From positions 23,878,501-23,942,500 of the forward strand of contig CM040748.1 of assembly GCA_022829145.1 (NCBI GenBank): DNA of 64,000 nt, read 5' to 3'. Position numbers and translations under genes: made by a program. Source of the stretch: Albula goreensis. Lineage: Eukaryota; Chordata; Actinopteri; Albuliformes; Albulidae. Shown in pieces: positions 31,801 to 45,372 of the stretch (positions are counted from its first letter, which is position 1; each line of letters begins with the position of its first letter). Below the pieces are notes generated by a model. The model was given only the letters and a program-made list of their open reading frames with translations, searched no databases and was not told where the DNA came from.

Positions 31801-34800
31801 ATGTAGTTGTTATGTTGAATTGAATTAAAAATTAAAGCAATAAGCAATATTGGAAGAGGACAAAAAAGCAAAGCTACTTGAAAATGCAGCGAATGTGCCT
31901 TTCTGTGTATCTCCAGCAGTGGATGAGGTTCCTGCCCCCCTGGATCCCCCAAACACCAGTGCCACTCTGCTGAGGGAGCCCCTCCGCTCTGCCATCCCCC
32001 TCCAGCCGCCCTATCAGACCACCCCACAGCGGCCAGACAAACGGCCCCCATCAGGCAGTCAGTCCCCGGCGAGTGTGCACAGCCATAGGGGAGAGGAGGA
32101 GGAGCTGAGTCCCCCTGCTGTTAGAGCAGTGAGTTCTATAGGAAATGAGAGTGGTGAAATTTGATCTGTGTGACGTAAAGAAGGTGTGTCTGTCCTTAGC
32201 TATTTGCATTGTGTGAGCGCTTTTCATCTGAAGATGGCATGAATGACACCAGTAGGCATGTTGTGCGAATATCTTCTGGTCTGTTGAAAATCCCCCTTCT
32301 ATACTTGTAAAAAAAGGTCTACTCAGGTTGAAACTAGTTTCTGAACTGTAGCCATAACAGTGTCTTTGTTTCCTTTAACTTGCAAAATAAGAGACCGTAA
32401 ATGTCACATTACAATTATCATCACACTTCATGAGGAAGAACCACTGTCAGGAGAGACTGGGAGCCGATCGCAGTTACACTTCCTGTTTCTTTGTCGATGA
32501 CAGTCACTCAGTACATGCTCCTATGACATGCTGTAAGTTTCTGCCAAGTTTGAACAGATCCATTTGAAAAAAAGGGCAGGCAGCTTGACACCCTGACAAA
32601 CCTTTGCCTTGGGGTAAGGAGGTACAGGGAGGGGGGCTGCATGGGATTAACACATTGCAGAACTCTCTTGTGTGAAGCATTCAGCTCTTCCTCTTATGCT
32701 GACGTTCATTTCCAGCTCTGGGGCGTATCACAGCAGGATATGTGGGTGAAGGGACACGTGTGTTGGGAAGGATGTGGGCAAAATGACAATGGGTAGGCAT
32801 CTGAGTGGTTATGAGCAGCATCAAGGAAGAACAGGGAGAAATATGTAAACAAAACACTACTGGACACAGGCCACTGATGGTGTCCGCATATAGTTACTTG
32901 TCACTCTTTGTCCTATCAGGTTTGTTATTTATTTTTTTCCAAGTTCTATACCAGTGATGTGTTTAAGTTGGACATTAAGTTGCTCTTAATACACAATCCT
33001 ATGTGAATTTCCCTTTCTATCTCTCTGTGTTAACTGATCTAATTCAGCCAGTAAAAGTGTATTTTCTTTAAGCTTTACTGAACTGTCAGAATGACATTAT
33101 ATAAGTTACAATGAAACCTTTTATCTTTGCACTACATTTTAAACTCTCTTGTTCTGCTTCTGATTCAAGCCTATATACCATGAAAGGGTTTTTTAGAGAC
33201 TCCATTACTCCTATACTCCATTCTCTGGAAAGAAATCAGTGGAAAAAGCCATCCCAGATTATTCTCGCAGTTGGTGTATAAATGCCATATGAGCTCACAG
33301 ATAGTTACATAACCTGAAGCAGGTCAGAGTGAAGCAACATTCTTGTGTGAAGAACTGCAGGATTTAACCGTCAGTTTTGGGGTGTGGAACTCTTTTTCAT
33401 CACTGCTTGGGAACTGTGTTGAACGAGTCATTAGCACCTATATTACAGTCAATGAATTACAATACAGGGAAGCCGGTTAGCACCAGCTTGTCTGTTGTGC
33501 CCTCCTTTCAGAGGGTGATTGAGTGTTAACACCCCCACCCCCAAGTTCCTTTTGTCTGTGCCACTCTCTGATATTCCTGTTCTCTCCTCTGCCCACAGAA
33601 TGGCCAGCCCCCCAGGCCACTGTCTGACACCATTCCTGTTAACGGGCTGCAGTCTCCCTGCCGCCTCGCGGGTGAGCATTCATGCCTGGCCTATCCGGAC
33701 CTCACAGTCTCCAAGGCCATAGACATCTAAACCTTAAAATGTGCACAAAGACACTAATTACATGAAAACAGCAGAAAATTATTATCGGTGACTTACAGAA
33801 GTGCATACAAATAAGTTTAGGCAAAGAGTACAAATGTTTCCAGATTAGTACTGGTAGTATGCTGGAAATTCATAAAACTTCACAGTGCTACAAGACATCA
33901 GGGAGAATGAGGATGTTGTACAGAAGCAAATGCAGTTGAAGGTACAGTGAAAAAATTGAGTGAATTCAAAACAATGTTCAGTATACAAATATTTTGGTCA
34001 AAAGTATCTTTTTTTCAATTTCAAGGTCAAAAAAGCATGATTGCATATCGGACTGTAATGTACTGCATATGTGCAGTCAAACATGGACCATTTTCTGGAG
34101 TGTAATTCTTTACAATGAAAAGTGTGGGTTTCTCAGATTGCGGTGTATTTGTTTGGGCTGATTGGATCAGGTTGATTGATATGTGTGTGTGCTTGGCATG
34201 CAGATGAGAACGAAAGGTCTGTGTCTGGTCAGAGGGCAGCCAGCTCCAATGTGGACCAGGAACAGTCAGAGGTAAGGATAGCGTAGCTGTATGTCCACTG
34301 ACCTGAACCATAGTCTCATCTACCGAAGAGCCTTGAGTTTCTCTGAGAATTTGCCTGGCATCAATGAAAGAACAGGCTCATAGGAAGACCTCAAGCACAA
34401 GCGTAGCTCACATAGTCTTTTAGCTCCATTGGCTGAGTTCTCAAAGCTTCCATATGTGCAGTAACATCAGTCCCAACACATTACTCATTAGTCAAACAAA
34501 TCATTAAACCTAGCTTTAATCAGTTATTGGAAACAGGCATTAAATATTGAAATTGCGCAGTAATGTCATGTTCACGAGCTGAGGGTATTTTTGTGCTGCA
34601 GGATATTGACATTAGTCCTCTCAGGTTAAATACCTTGCACAATGGTCCCACAGCAGCACCTCTTCCATATTTGTAACGGGTAGTCCATGGTTATCCTGAG
34701 CCGCTATTTCTGTGATGTCCCTCTGGCCATGTTTCAGCCTTCCAGTGACGGGCCTCGGAGAGTGCTGTTCCGCACGGAGCCGGACGTCCTCTTCCTCACC

Positions 34801-37800
34801 CTGAGGAGCCGTAGAAGAGAGGAGAGCGAGGAGGAGGTCATCCAGAGCCCCTCGACCCAGCAACAGGACTGCATAGGGCACAGAGAAAGGAAACACAGGT
34901 AACACTCCAGAAAGTAAAATTAACAGGTAACAGAATATAAAATGATTAATTTGCATACATAGCTGAGAACTATCTGTAGTGAGAACATAGGCTCACTGCA
35001 TTTTATGGAAACGATGACACAATAAATAGCATCCCTAGTAAATGTGGTCTGCTGGATGTAAACCCCTTCCCTCATGACTGAATGAGCGATGATTTGAGTG
35101 TCTGAGTGGAGTCATTGCTGGTTATGCTCAGTGTCAGATCAGACTAGGCTGATCAGAGTGGCTGTGTGTGGCTCTCTCAGGGAGGGCAGCTTGCTGGACA
35201 AGGATCCGCCACATGCACCCCTGTCCTGGCACAGAGAGAGGAACAAGCAGACGGAGCAGGAGCTGCACGAGATGTCAGAAAAACTGAGCCGGCGCTTGGA
35301 GGAGCTGGACGATGTAAGTGCTGTTGTTCTGTGTGGGACAGACCCTGACGTGTTGTCTTGGCAGTCTAGGTCACACATTCTGGCTGAACACATTCAGCCC
35401 TCACATGGTGCTCCAGGGGCTTGGACTTAAGCCTGTATCGTGTGGGGTGGGTTTTCTGACATAAGGTATCAGACTGAAACACAGCACAGGGGGGATACAG
35501 TCTTTATTTGCTCTGAACTGCAGTAAAGTTAGTTATTAATTTTCTACCATACGCAAAAACATGCTCAAGTACTTTCGTAAAGTGTTTATTCAGTGAGTAC
35601 TTAAGGCAAGATGTCGTTATCAAACTGTAAATATTCTAAAGCTAGCAATCTCTTAGTTACTACAGGAGTAGATAATATTTTTTTTTGAAGTAATGATGTG
35701 CAGTAGGCCATCACACAAACCTCTTGGCACAGGACATTCTATACTCATATCTGTGCAAACTGCATGTTGGTAAATGTTTGTACATGTCTGGGTAGATGCT
35801 AAAACGGGCCCTAGGGGAGGGTGCAGAGACAACAGAGACCAAAGAGGAGGATAAGCAGTCTCACCACAGTGACAGTTTCATGGAGTGTCGCCGGACCAAG
35901 AGACAGACAGGTAGGGAGTAACTCATCCCCATCTGTCATGAAAACATTTTGATGTGGTTGTGTAACTGCCCAATTCACAGTGATGTGCTGCCAGCAGTAA
36001 CTTTCACAAATCTGCTTTACGTACACAAGCCATGATAATATGTGCTTTTGAATTTCACAGTAGTGTTAAACAAAGTGACATTTAGTAGGCCAATCATAAC
36101 ATTGATCAATAAATGAGATCCATAAGAATTATTCCATCAAAGAGTTAACTAAGCAGTAATTTCAATACCAATAAGATTTGTCAAAAAATAAACTGGCCAG
36201 GTATCTGTGTGAATTCAGAGGGATATTTTTGTGTATATTTCATTTTTAAACCTGAAAACTCAACATGAAAATGAAGTAACAAACCATGGTGATCTCATGC
36301 ACCACATGTAATAATGTCAATTTGGCTATATAGCATGACGCTGTCAGTGCTGTTTCTGTACACGACAGATTTTTTCTGTTCTCTTTCATTTTGAGGAGAG
36401 GTTAAATTAATTCAGTAGTATTTTTTTTTCATTTCATTACTTATTTTAACCTACTGATAGGTTACTGTCATTGTTAGCTGGGCAGTTTTCTTTCTTGCTA
36501 CTTAAGCTTGTTGGAATGTCCATGTAACTATGCATGCCGTGCTTACATCCTAGTGTCCTGCTGTTGTGGGTCATCTCATTGGCCACCCTACTGTAGGAGT
36601 ATGTAGTGGGATACTGGGTTAGGGAAAACTAGAGTATGTAGGAGAGTCTGTATGTGGTTAACATTGATCCTGTGTGCTTGCTATTTATAACTGAACACGT
36701 GATCGTTTAGTGTTCACGAGTGTGTGTGTGCGCGCGCGTGCGTGAGAGAGAGAGAATATGTGGTCAGTATTGACTACAATGAGAGCTCAATGTGTACTCA
36801 ATCTGATCATATTACTATAGACCAAAGTCTCTTTACAGGGCTAACACAAAGAATCTAGAAAGATGGAGTTTTACAGCCTTCTAGCAACATTTGTTGAATA
36901 GGACAAGACAAGGCTGTTATTTTGATGGTGTGAGTACCTTTCCTCATTAATACTGCTCTACTGGTGTCCTCTGATTCCCCAGGTACATCGCACACATCAA
37001 CGTCTCCTCGTACACGATCTCTGTCGCCCTCACCCCCTCCAGCACGCCGGTCATTGCAAGCCCAGCTGGAGGATGCACTGACTGGTCAATCCCAGCATTC
37101 CATGTCCCGCATTCGCCGCCATGAGCTGCGTGAGCTGCATAAACAGCGGCAACTTGGCCAGGTGAGACTGCTCAGAGGAGGCCCCTCAACACACTGGGCC
37201 GTCCACAGGGCAGCCATTTCCTTCCCTCGGCAACTGTGCTCTCAGTGTCTAATTTCCTCATTTCAACCAGGAATGATTTAATAGGGATAACAAAGTTGTG
37301 ACTTAAGTTACGTTTGTAAATGAGAGATGCATCATGTTAGGGTTCTCCCTAAACAAATCTGCAGTGGCACTGTGCTAGGATAGTCGCTTTCTAGCTCCAT
37401 ACTATGAAGATCGCTATGTCCAGTAATTTAACTGTGAACATGAAATGATGTGGACATGAAAGCCCAGTAGTGGTTTGTTTTGCACCAATCATTAGCAGTT
37501 TTAGAGCACAAATTGCACAATGCATTGTGATGGTAATTGTCTGATACCACTGCCTCTCATGTGTTCTTTCTTATATAGGCCTGTTTATGCAAAAAGTGGC
37601 TTTTGGGTGAACACATTGGAGAAATATACACAGTTAAGATGTGGAGTCCTTTGAATGGATGGCCCAGCAGTAACTTAAGAGGCACAATTAGTAAATCCAA
37701 ATTAGGGAGAAAAAAATGGAAGGAAAGAAGTGTTTCCAGGTCCTCAATTAAATGTGGCTTTTGTGGGCTTGGGACACTATCCTCAAATAAACCCCCGATT

Positions 37801-40800
37801 CAATAATTTGCAAAGCAAAACTGGCTCAGACTGGTTGTCATGGACTTGATGCATTTATTGTGTTTGTGTTTTCAGCTGTAATTTCAAAACGGTCTCATCT
37901 CTGTAGTGGTTCTAATTCTGTATTGTACTCTAAAGACAAACAAAGAACTTCCTCTTGTCTTGCAGAGACATTGGCCGCTTCCTCTTTCCAACAGAGCACA
38001 AAAACTGAGAATGATAGATTTTCTCCTCCTGTCATTTTCAAATGAGTATATGGGCCCCATTTTGGCACTTTCATTATTATGACTGTGGAGCCACTGAGAC
38101 ACAGCCTGTCACATGATGAAGACTCAGACTGCTGGCTGTCTGAGGACTAGGAGCACTTAAATGCCATAAAAGTGAATGAGGAACCAATTCTGAGCCAAAT
38201 AAGTATTTTGCAGGAATCATAACACACCTGTCGTGATCTATGGCCCATATCAGTTTATTGTATTGACTAAATGTCATTGAGCTAAATTATCTCCTGTTGG
38301 CCCTCAAAATCCCAACCTGCATTTTCCCTTTCTCTCTTTGTCAGTTGGGGGTCTTTTTTGTGCAAGTCTGCTCTTGGCTCAGCTTAATTTATATGTTACT
38401 TGTCCCAGCGTATTTTGTAAAGAGTGGAGAAATGTAATTTGATCCAGTTTCATAACAGAGGTTAGTGGGTTAGTGATGCTGTCTTCTGTCAAGAACACAC
38501 AGCCATTACAATGCCCCTTGGAAATCCTGAAACTCAATAATAAGTTTCAGTATATTTTCCCTATTTATATATTTTCACTGACATCTTGAAAAGCTTGCAT
38601 CTTGAAACCCCCAGTCTGACTTGACTTCCACTCAAAATGTTTGTGGTTTGGGTTGTGGATGAAAAATAAGATCCTTGTGCAGTTATCATTTATGACAACA
38701 TCGTCCCCATTTGCAAATTGCTTTATTGATGGTCTGCACCACTCCTGATGGAGCGTACAGTAGAATATTATGGGTCTTTTCAATATGGGGAATGGGACTT
38801 GTAATTGGTGGTGTAATGTAGTGTGAGATCCATGAGAGTTTCAGAGCTAAATGGCCTGATGGCTGATTTGTGTTTGGTTCCCCAGATGGTGAGCAAAGAC
38901 TACAAGAGCGAGCTGAAGAGGCTGGAGGGGAGGGAGCGTGTGGATTTAGCTAAGGAGCGTGGCAGAGTCCAGAACATGGTGAGAAGCCTCTTCCCTTTGA
39001 CAATGACCCTTACCAGTGGTGGCTGTTGACTCAAAAAATTGGGGAGGACAGCTGTGAAAAGGAAAGCTAAGCAGTAGTAGAGTGTCAAAGACATGTTACT
39101 ACTTTCTATGTTAGTTAGCGAGAGACTTTTACATTTTTATTCATATGCACAATATTTTTATAATTAAAAATATATGTCAGCATCAAAGTCAATGAGATCC
39201 ACTGCTTTTATAATGCTCCTTTTCTACCCACGCACCAGGAGAGGGAGTACAGAGAGGCTGTTCAGAAAGAAACTGCACACATACCAAAACCGTCCCAAAT
39301 CTTCAGCCCTAAAACTCCAAACCAGCACCGTCCCCCCAGGACAAGGCAACATACACCAATCAGAGGGAGAGTACATCCAAGGAAGCCAGCACCAAGTAAG
39401 CCCCTCTACGTCTACATTTTAATAAATAGTTTGGGGGACCAGTGGGCTGTTTACACAGTGTTTCTCTCTGCTGTATTGACAAGCCCCTGTCTGTGTGTCT
39501 GTGTCTGTCCCAGTGAAGGTAAAGGATAATGATCTCCTTCCCCTGCTGCTGGAGGAGTTCCCTCACCTGCAGATCTCCCCTCACACCCTTACGCGCATGT
39601 GGAGGAAACAGTTAAAGCAGGTGGACCAACTGGGTGCCCCTAGCAACCAGCACAGTCACAGGAAACTAACCAGCCAGGTGGGGGTGCTGTGAAAATGCCA
39701 GTCTCCATTTTCACCTTTTTGTGTTCCTACTTAGTCTATATTTTTTTCTCTCTTTGATATGATATAAGTTCTTATTTGGTCATTTTGTTTTTGTCATTCA
39801 TTTTGTGCTGCTACTCAGGCATCTGATGTGGAGGCTGTTCAAATGTTGTGTGGTAGTATGCAGTTCATATTTTGTGATCTGTTTGCCATACCCTGACCTA
39901 TCGTGGGTAATGCTGCTGTGATGTTCACTGTAGCTGCAGTTCTGTTGTATCCCGTTGTGGTTTAGTGAAAGTGATGTCACTTTTTCATTGCCTCTACATG
40001 GTGGTACGCACTCTAGCATGTTCTACAGCCTTATGCTGATGGTCACCTCACGAATCAGCTTAATGTCATTTTGCAGGTGGAGGAGGCCCAGAGGAGACAT
40101 GATCTCCTAGTTGAAATAATCCGGAAAGAGCAGGAGCATAACCGCAGACTGGTGAGTTCCACCCACTCAACCATCTCCAATCATGTACCTGGAGAACTAC
40201 ACCATTACTTTGCATAAGAGAGGAGAACCCATTGCTATCCTCTTTGAGGAAGTGTGTATGAAAAGTCTTTATTGCATTGGCCAATACAGGTTAGGAAAGT
40301 ATAAAATCAAAAACACTACCATTCCTTTGTGTAAAAAAGGATTTGTCAGCTCATCTTTCTCTTTCTGTCTCCCTCCAATGTAAGAGGGACTTCAAGGAGC
40401 GGATCCAGCAGCAGAAGTCAGCCCAGAACAGGCTGAAAGAGCAGAGGCGACAAATTGCTCGTGCCAAAAAAATACTACAATGACTACCATGTGCAGATGC
40501 GTGCCCGCATGATGAGGGCCCGCACTCGAGAAGAGAGGGTGAGCACCCCCCCCACTAAAACCATATCACTGCAGGAAGTAATCACCTACACTATGGCTAA
40601 TGACTATAAGCCTGACTGGTTCCACACAGTGAACTTACCAACTACCAATTTAATTAGCTCATAGAGTTGTTCTACAACTTCTGATGAATACCATTCTCAG
40701 AACTGTTATGGCTATGTGAAAATGATAACCCAGCTGAAGCCCAGGCTAATTCAGTTTACCATAAGAAATCTGTAGTCACCTCCCATGATACAGGAAATCC

Positions 40801-42148
40801 AGGCCAGAATGGTCATCAGTATTTGTGATTTGGGGTTTCAGAAATCCTGTATAATAATATGGAGGATTTTTACAACAGTGCAGAGGAAGTATAGTTGTAT
40901 AGTATACATGGCATGGGTGATTTTTTTTTTTTGTTTGTTTTTTTGGCTGGCACTGCCCTTTAATGGCTCTCTGTTTCCACTCAGATGTTCAAGCAGATCT
41001 TTGAGGAGGGCATTGAGCTGCAGAAGGCTCGTTTCAGAGAGGAGAGGGCCTACGCCAAGGAACTGCGACAGGAGCATCAGCGAAAGCACAGGGACGAGCT
41101 GGAATCCATGGAGAATTACTACAAGAACCAGGTGACCACTGCCAAGTCCTCACTCTCATCAAGTGGAATATGATTATTTCACACATGTAATAACATGGTT
41201 GTGTCCAAATCTTAGCATTTCCAGCAGAGATCCCAACTATTTTACAACTGTGTGCAGTGACATTACATGATGGTTGTTTTGTAGTAGTAGACACTAGACA
41301 ATTTTGAAGGGGCTGTTTTTAAAATGTTGTCTAACACTAACTTCAGCCATTTTTGAAGGTATGTAGATAATTGCTAAACCTGAACAGATTGATTGGACTT
41401 GACTGTTGTAAGTCTCCAAAACCAAATCAAAATTTTCCCATAATTGTCTCTTATTTCCAGTTTTCATTGTTGGCTGAAACTCTTGCACAAGAAAGACATG
41501 AAATCCAAGTACGGAAGAAGGCCCAAGAAAAGGCAAGTATGCCCAAGTTTAACTGCCAGAGTGCCTTAAAGAGGACTACTGAATAGGATTACACAAAGCA
41601 CAATGACAATACCAAGCTGAGTCGAAAACCGATTGTAGCAGTTATTACAACAAATTATTAAGTGCTGTAATAGGTGCAAGAAGTAAACTGAGGAATAAGT
41701 TGGTTTGAGTATATAGTGGTAAGTGGATGACAATTAAAACATATAGCAGAAGAGATGCTCACCATGCAGAATCAACTGGGTAAAGACGCAATGTGTTTAC
41801 AGTCATAAGCAGGTAATAGACAGGAGTCTAGACATACTCAGCAGTTCTGAGTAGCTATGGCCATCATGAGCTGTTGAAGAATTAAGACATCAAACACTGC
41901 TGGAAAATGAATTCAAGTTCTGTAACACTGATTATTAGTGAAAAGTGGCCTCTACCTGTCTGTGTGTACAGGCCCTTCAGAAGATGAAGAGGGAGCTGCG
42001 AAGCAAGATGGAGAGGGAAATTGGCGAGCTGCAGAAAATCATCATTCAGAACGATGACGACGACTACTTCTGGGACCTGGAGGCAGAGAGGCTACGAGGC
42101 AAAGTGCAGATGGCTTCATTCCAGTACAGCACCAGCCATCTGCCCTGA
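25890..42148 (+). CDS. cep95: Centrosomal protein of 95 kDa, frame broken in exon 19 as sequenced
   Basis: CEP95 (CCDC45) is a centrosome and spindle-pole protein of poorly defined function. Twenty-two coding exons: 25890-25911, 27118-27246, 27950-28057, 28885-29007, 29982-30102, 31023-31141, 31634-31756, 31917-32128, 33599-33671, 34204-34271, 34738-34898, 35181-35313, 35796-35910, 36983-37161, 38886-38978, 39239-39395, 39514-39677, 40077-40151, 40385-40538, 40985-41131, 41461-41532, 41972-42148. The N-terminal globular region (from [20 protein letters not shown] to [17 protein letters not shown], given in part) is strongly CEP95-like. A low-complexity S/P/R-rich middle follows, then a charged coiled-coil C-terminus ending [11 protein letters not shown]. 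All joins keep phase except exon 19, which has one extra A and hits a TGA. With that base discounted the product would be about 907 residues, versus about 821 in human. Confidence 0.93.
36719..36755. repeat. Compound GT/GC/GA dinucleotide repeat
   Basis: Alternating GT, then CG, then AG units lie in the CEP95 intron upstream of exon 14. Such purine-pyrimidine alternation can adopt Z-DNA. No functional role is implied. Confidence 0.8.
40385..40538 (+). pseudogene. cep95: CEP95 exon 19 with +1 frameshift in an A7 run
   Basis: The exon is 154 nt, one more than a multiple of three, while its neighbours are both phase 0. Its frame starts [18 protein letters not shown] and continues to an A7 run at 40466-40472. 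It then shifts to a TGA at 40481-40483. The +1 frame immediately after the run resumes the family sequence ([20 protein letters not shown]) up to the donor at 40539. A homopolymer length error in the assembly is the simplest explanation. A real indel allele removing the last quarter of the protein is the alternative. Confidence 0.85.
41533..41971 (+). other. cep95: CEP95 intron 21 with GC-AG splice sites
   Basis: The only donor compatible with phase is AAG followed by GCAAGT, a perfect match to the minor GC-AG donor class. Exon 21 ends KKAQEK and exon 22 resumes [13 protein letters not shown], matching the family. The GT four bases downstream would break the frame. The acceptor is TGTGTGTACAG. 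Confidence 0.85.
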
Positions 42149-42840
42149 AGCACTCAACCAGTACACATATTTCTGCTGCTCCATACAATGGACTAACTTC
42201 TCATTTCACCAGAACAGTTTTGATGTCATTTTAATGACTTTTGTGCAATTCAACTCTTTTATTTTGTAAAAAAAAAAACAAAAACAGAAAAGACAATGAC
42301 AGGGACCATGCTAATAGTCTCCTTCAGCAATATCTGGACCAAGAGCAGAGGATGCAACACTAATAATGAGGTTTCCATGCTAGATTTGACTGTTTGAATC
42401 TGAAATGTCCTTAACTACATGCTGGATTTTATCTTCTTAATGTCTTAAACACTGTTTAATGGTTGCTGCAAGCAAGACCAGGTCTTAAATTTATTTATTA
42501 AATCTTGATTCAGGGTTTTGGTTATTGAACTAATGTTATGCATTTTGATCACCAGGGGGAGCTAATGATCTGAAATCTGGATCCTGCACTACTACACACA
42601 GTGGAGGTGTTGATCAAAGACTTGAATGATTATCACATTGAAAACCTATGATCAGAACTGATAGTTTTAGAGCATGATGCTAAAATATACAATGTTCTGT
42701 CACACCATGGCATGACTCATTGGAACTCTCCAATCCATTTCATAACCTTATGAAATCCATCCAATGACTTCTCCCAAAAGGATCCCTCCCTCTTTTTTGT
42801 ACAGCTGTGGAAATAAAACCTGGAACACAGTGTTATATTA
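42149..42840 (+). other. cep95: CEP95 3' UTR
   Basis: About 690 nt lie between the stop codon and the likely cleavage region downstream of AATAAA at 42812-42817. The region is AT-rich, with an A run near 42268. No other gene is seen. Confidence 0.65.
42812..42817 (+). terminator. cep95: CEP95 polyadenylation signal
   Basis: A canonical AATAAA follows a T-rich stretch. Expected cleavage is near 42827-42847. Confidence 0.65.
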
Positions 42841-42873
42841 AACATTATGCTGTGAGGTGCAAACAGCATAGAG

Positions 42874-42879
42874 TTTATT
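42874..42879 (-). terminator. smurf2: SMURF2 distal polyadenylation signal
   Basis: AATAAA on the minus strand would end SMURF2 transcripts near 42850-42865 and give a 3' UTR of about 2.7 kb. Other TTTATT motifs on the plus strand (for example near 44860) could serve as proximal signals. Confidence 0.5.
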
Positions 42880-45337
42880 GCTCATCTTCTGCATGGGTAC
42901 AAGATCTTTTTCCAAATATGATTTTTCATACAGGTGTCATTAAGCTCACAGAACAGCTGGTGTGAATGCTAAACACACTGTAATAAATACAAGCAAATGG
43001 AAATGAAGGGTGGGGAAGGTGGTATAAATTCAGGACAACAGAATTTAATCAGAACCAATTGTACACACAACATACAAAACAAATGATAGTGTAATAAGTA
43101 CAACAAATTGCACCAGTCAGCTATAAAGAGATATAGTTCTGCTAGTGGAGCATGCTACAATGAAGCAACAAGCTGTATTTTCCAAACTGACTTGATACAA
43201 GAGCAACTCTCCTCACATTCAAAGGCATGTCTTCATGAGGGCAGAGCATGAGTAATGCACAGTAATGTAGTGTGAGGAACTGGGAGAGGCAGAGCAGAGA
43301 ACAGTGTGTGCACTGGACATGAGGGGGAAATGGCTATATACGAGTCAATCAGTCAAACTATTTGGTAAATAGATGGAAGTTGCCAATTTTGTGCAACTTA
43401 TGTCTGTAAGTGTGCAAACTTTTTTTTTTCCTTTTTTTAAGTTAAAAGATAAATTAAAGGTTCTGTGATCCGCATATGAACAATATCCTATACTGTACAA
43501 AGCACCATCTCAGGATACTTAATTTTCTTTATCCAGAGGCTAAATATTTAAAATTTTGCATACACACTGAATTAAACAAACAAAAAACAATGAATTCATT
43601 TTGTGTGTATGCAAACTTTAAGAACAGTCCATGGTCATAATAGATTGCTATAGACAGGCAGCATTAAACATTCAAAAGAATTTCTGAATCAACACGCGGG
43701 TTTACAGGGGGAGGAAAAAAAAAAAGCTGAAAATAAATATTGTTTAAAAAGTCCATACTTGCAGAGCTGTGTTGGGGGGAGGGGGATGCATGGGGATTTA
43801 TGCCATTAAATCTTGACCTCAGTCCCCCAAATCAGGGCGCTATGAGCCGCCATGTAAGACAGAGGCTCTCGACTCTGTTGAGTGTCTCTTGGGAGAGGGT
43901 CACAGGTTAGACTTGAGAATGGCAATTCCTCAGTATACCATTTCAGACATGCGTCTTCAGGAGGGATGTACACTAGTCTAGTTGCATGTCAGCTTTGCGA
44001 AAAAAAAAAATGCAAAAAAAGATACATCACCTGAGAATGTGAATGTGTGAGGTCTGTGATATATACTGGTATGTTAAAGGACAGAAAAGACAAGCCATAT
44101 ACAAAATATATATATTTATATATACTCAAAATTACAGGTATATATATTTCCAATGCAGTATGGTTTGAGTATAATGTGTTGTTATGGCATTTTGAATCTT
44201 AGTATGACATAAGCACCTCCCACCCCCAACAAGTTTGTAAAGTGCTCAAGAGCTGCAAGGAAAATTCCTGCCTTCTTTAAGTGGATGTCAGTTTTAAAAC
44301 ACAGAAATCTTCCCTGAAATTGCATTTCCTATGGGCAGAAGGCATTGGAGGATGGAACGACACATTCTCTCCCCAGCAGAAAGGATGCCTATCTTCAGGT
44401 TGACTGGAGTGGTTATGCCAGCGCAATGCTGCACTGATGCACCCTGCAGGATGAGCTGTGTCATGTCCTCTTTCTTGGGCTCAGAAGGGGTCAAAGACTG
44501 CGAGACACAAATTAATACCACACCAATATGCAAATATACACGATGACATTATATTAAATTAACCTACTGGTAAAACAAATAACCTATGGCACTCTTGAGG
44601 GCAATACAGGAAGATGTCTGTGTTTTCATGATGCTGCGCTTCATATCTGCCTCTCAACTTCCTGCTGGAGAGTGGCTTTAAAGGTTTCAGGTTCATCCGT
44701 CAGGAATCCATGAACTTCATTCAAGCTTAACTTTCACAAACAGTCTATAATTTAAACATTAATACTTTGAGCATTTTAAAAAAAGGAATTTCTAAGATGC
44801 AGTTCTGAATTCTGGAATAATGGTATTAAATTCGATTTTTTTTTTTTTTTCATATTTTTATTTACCCATCTGATATAAAAATAACTAAAGCGTTTTTTTC
44901 CTTTCACACAAGCACAGCTGGCAGGCCTACTGAATGCGTTGCTAGGTGTGAAGTGATTGAGAGTGATGGAGGCTATTTAGGAGAGACCACTGCTAGACCA
45001 GAGGGGAGGGCTCGCTGGAGATGACTCCTTGTGACTGGAGCTCCTGGAAAAAACCATGGACCAGCCCTCCCCCATGCAGGGGGAGGGGAACTTCACCTCC
45101 CCTGTCCCAGGTGCTGTGTGCCCACGATGACATGAAACAGTAGTACTAGTAATCTTACTTTTTGCTGCTGCTGTTTGTTGCTTTGGATCTGTGTTTTGCT
45201 TAGTAAATGAGGAAACACTACATAGACCAGTCTTTTTTAATATTGTAAATGGAAAAAAAAAAATGTCGGCATCCTTGCAGGTTTCAATGTAAGTTGTTAC
45301 CAAGTCTTTAGCAGCTGAAAAAAGGAAATCAAACAAA

Positions 45338-45338
<1 letters not shown>

Positions 45339-45368
<30 letters not shown>
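45339..45368. repeat. 30-nt A homopolymer
   Basis: This uninterrupted A run lies in the SMURF2 3' UTR (T run in the mRNA), 200 nt downstream of the stop codon. Confidence 0.9.
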
Positions 45369-45372
<4 letters not shown>

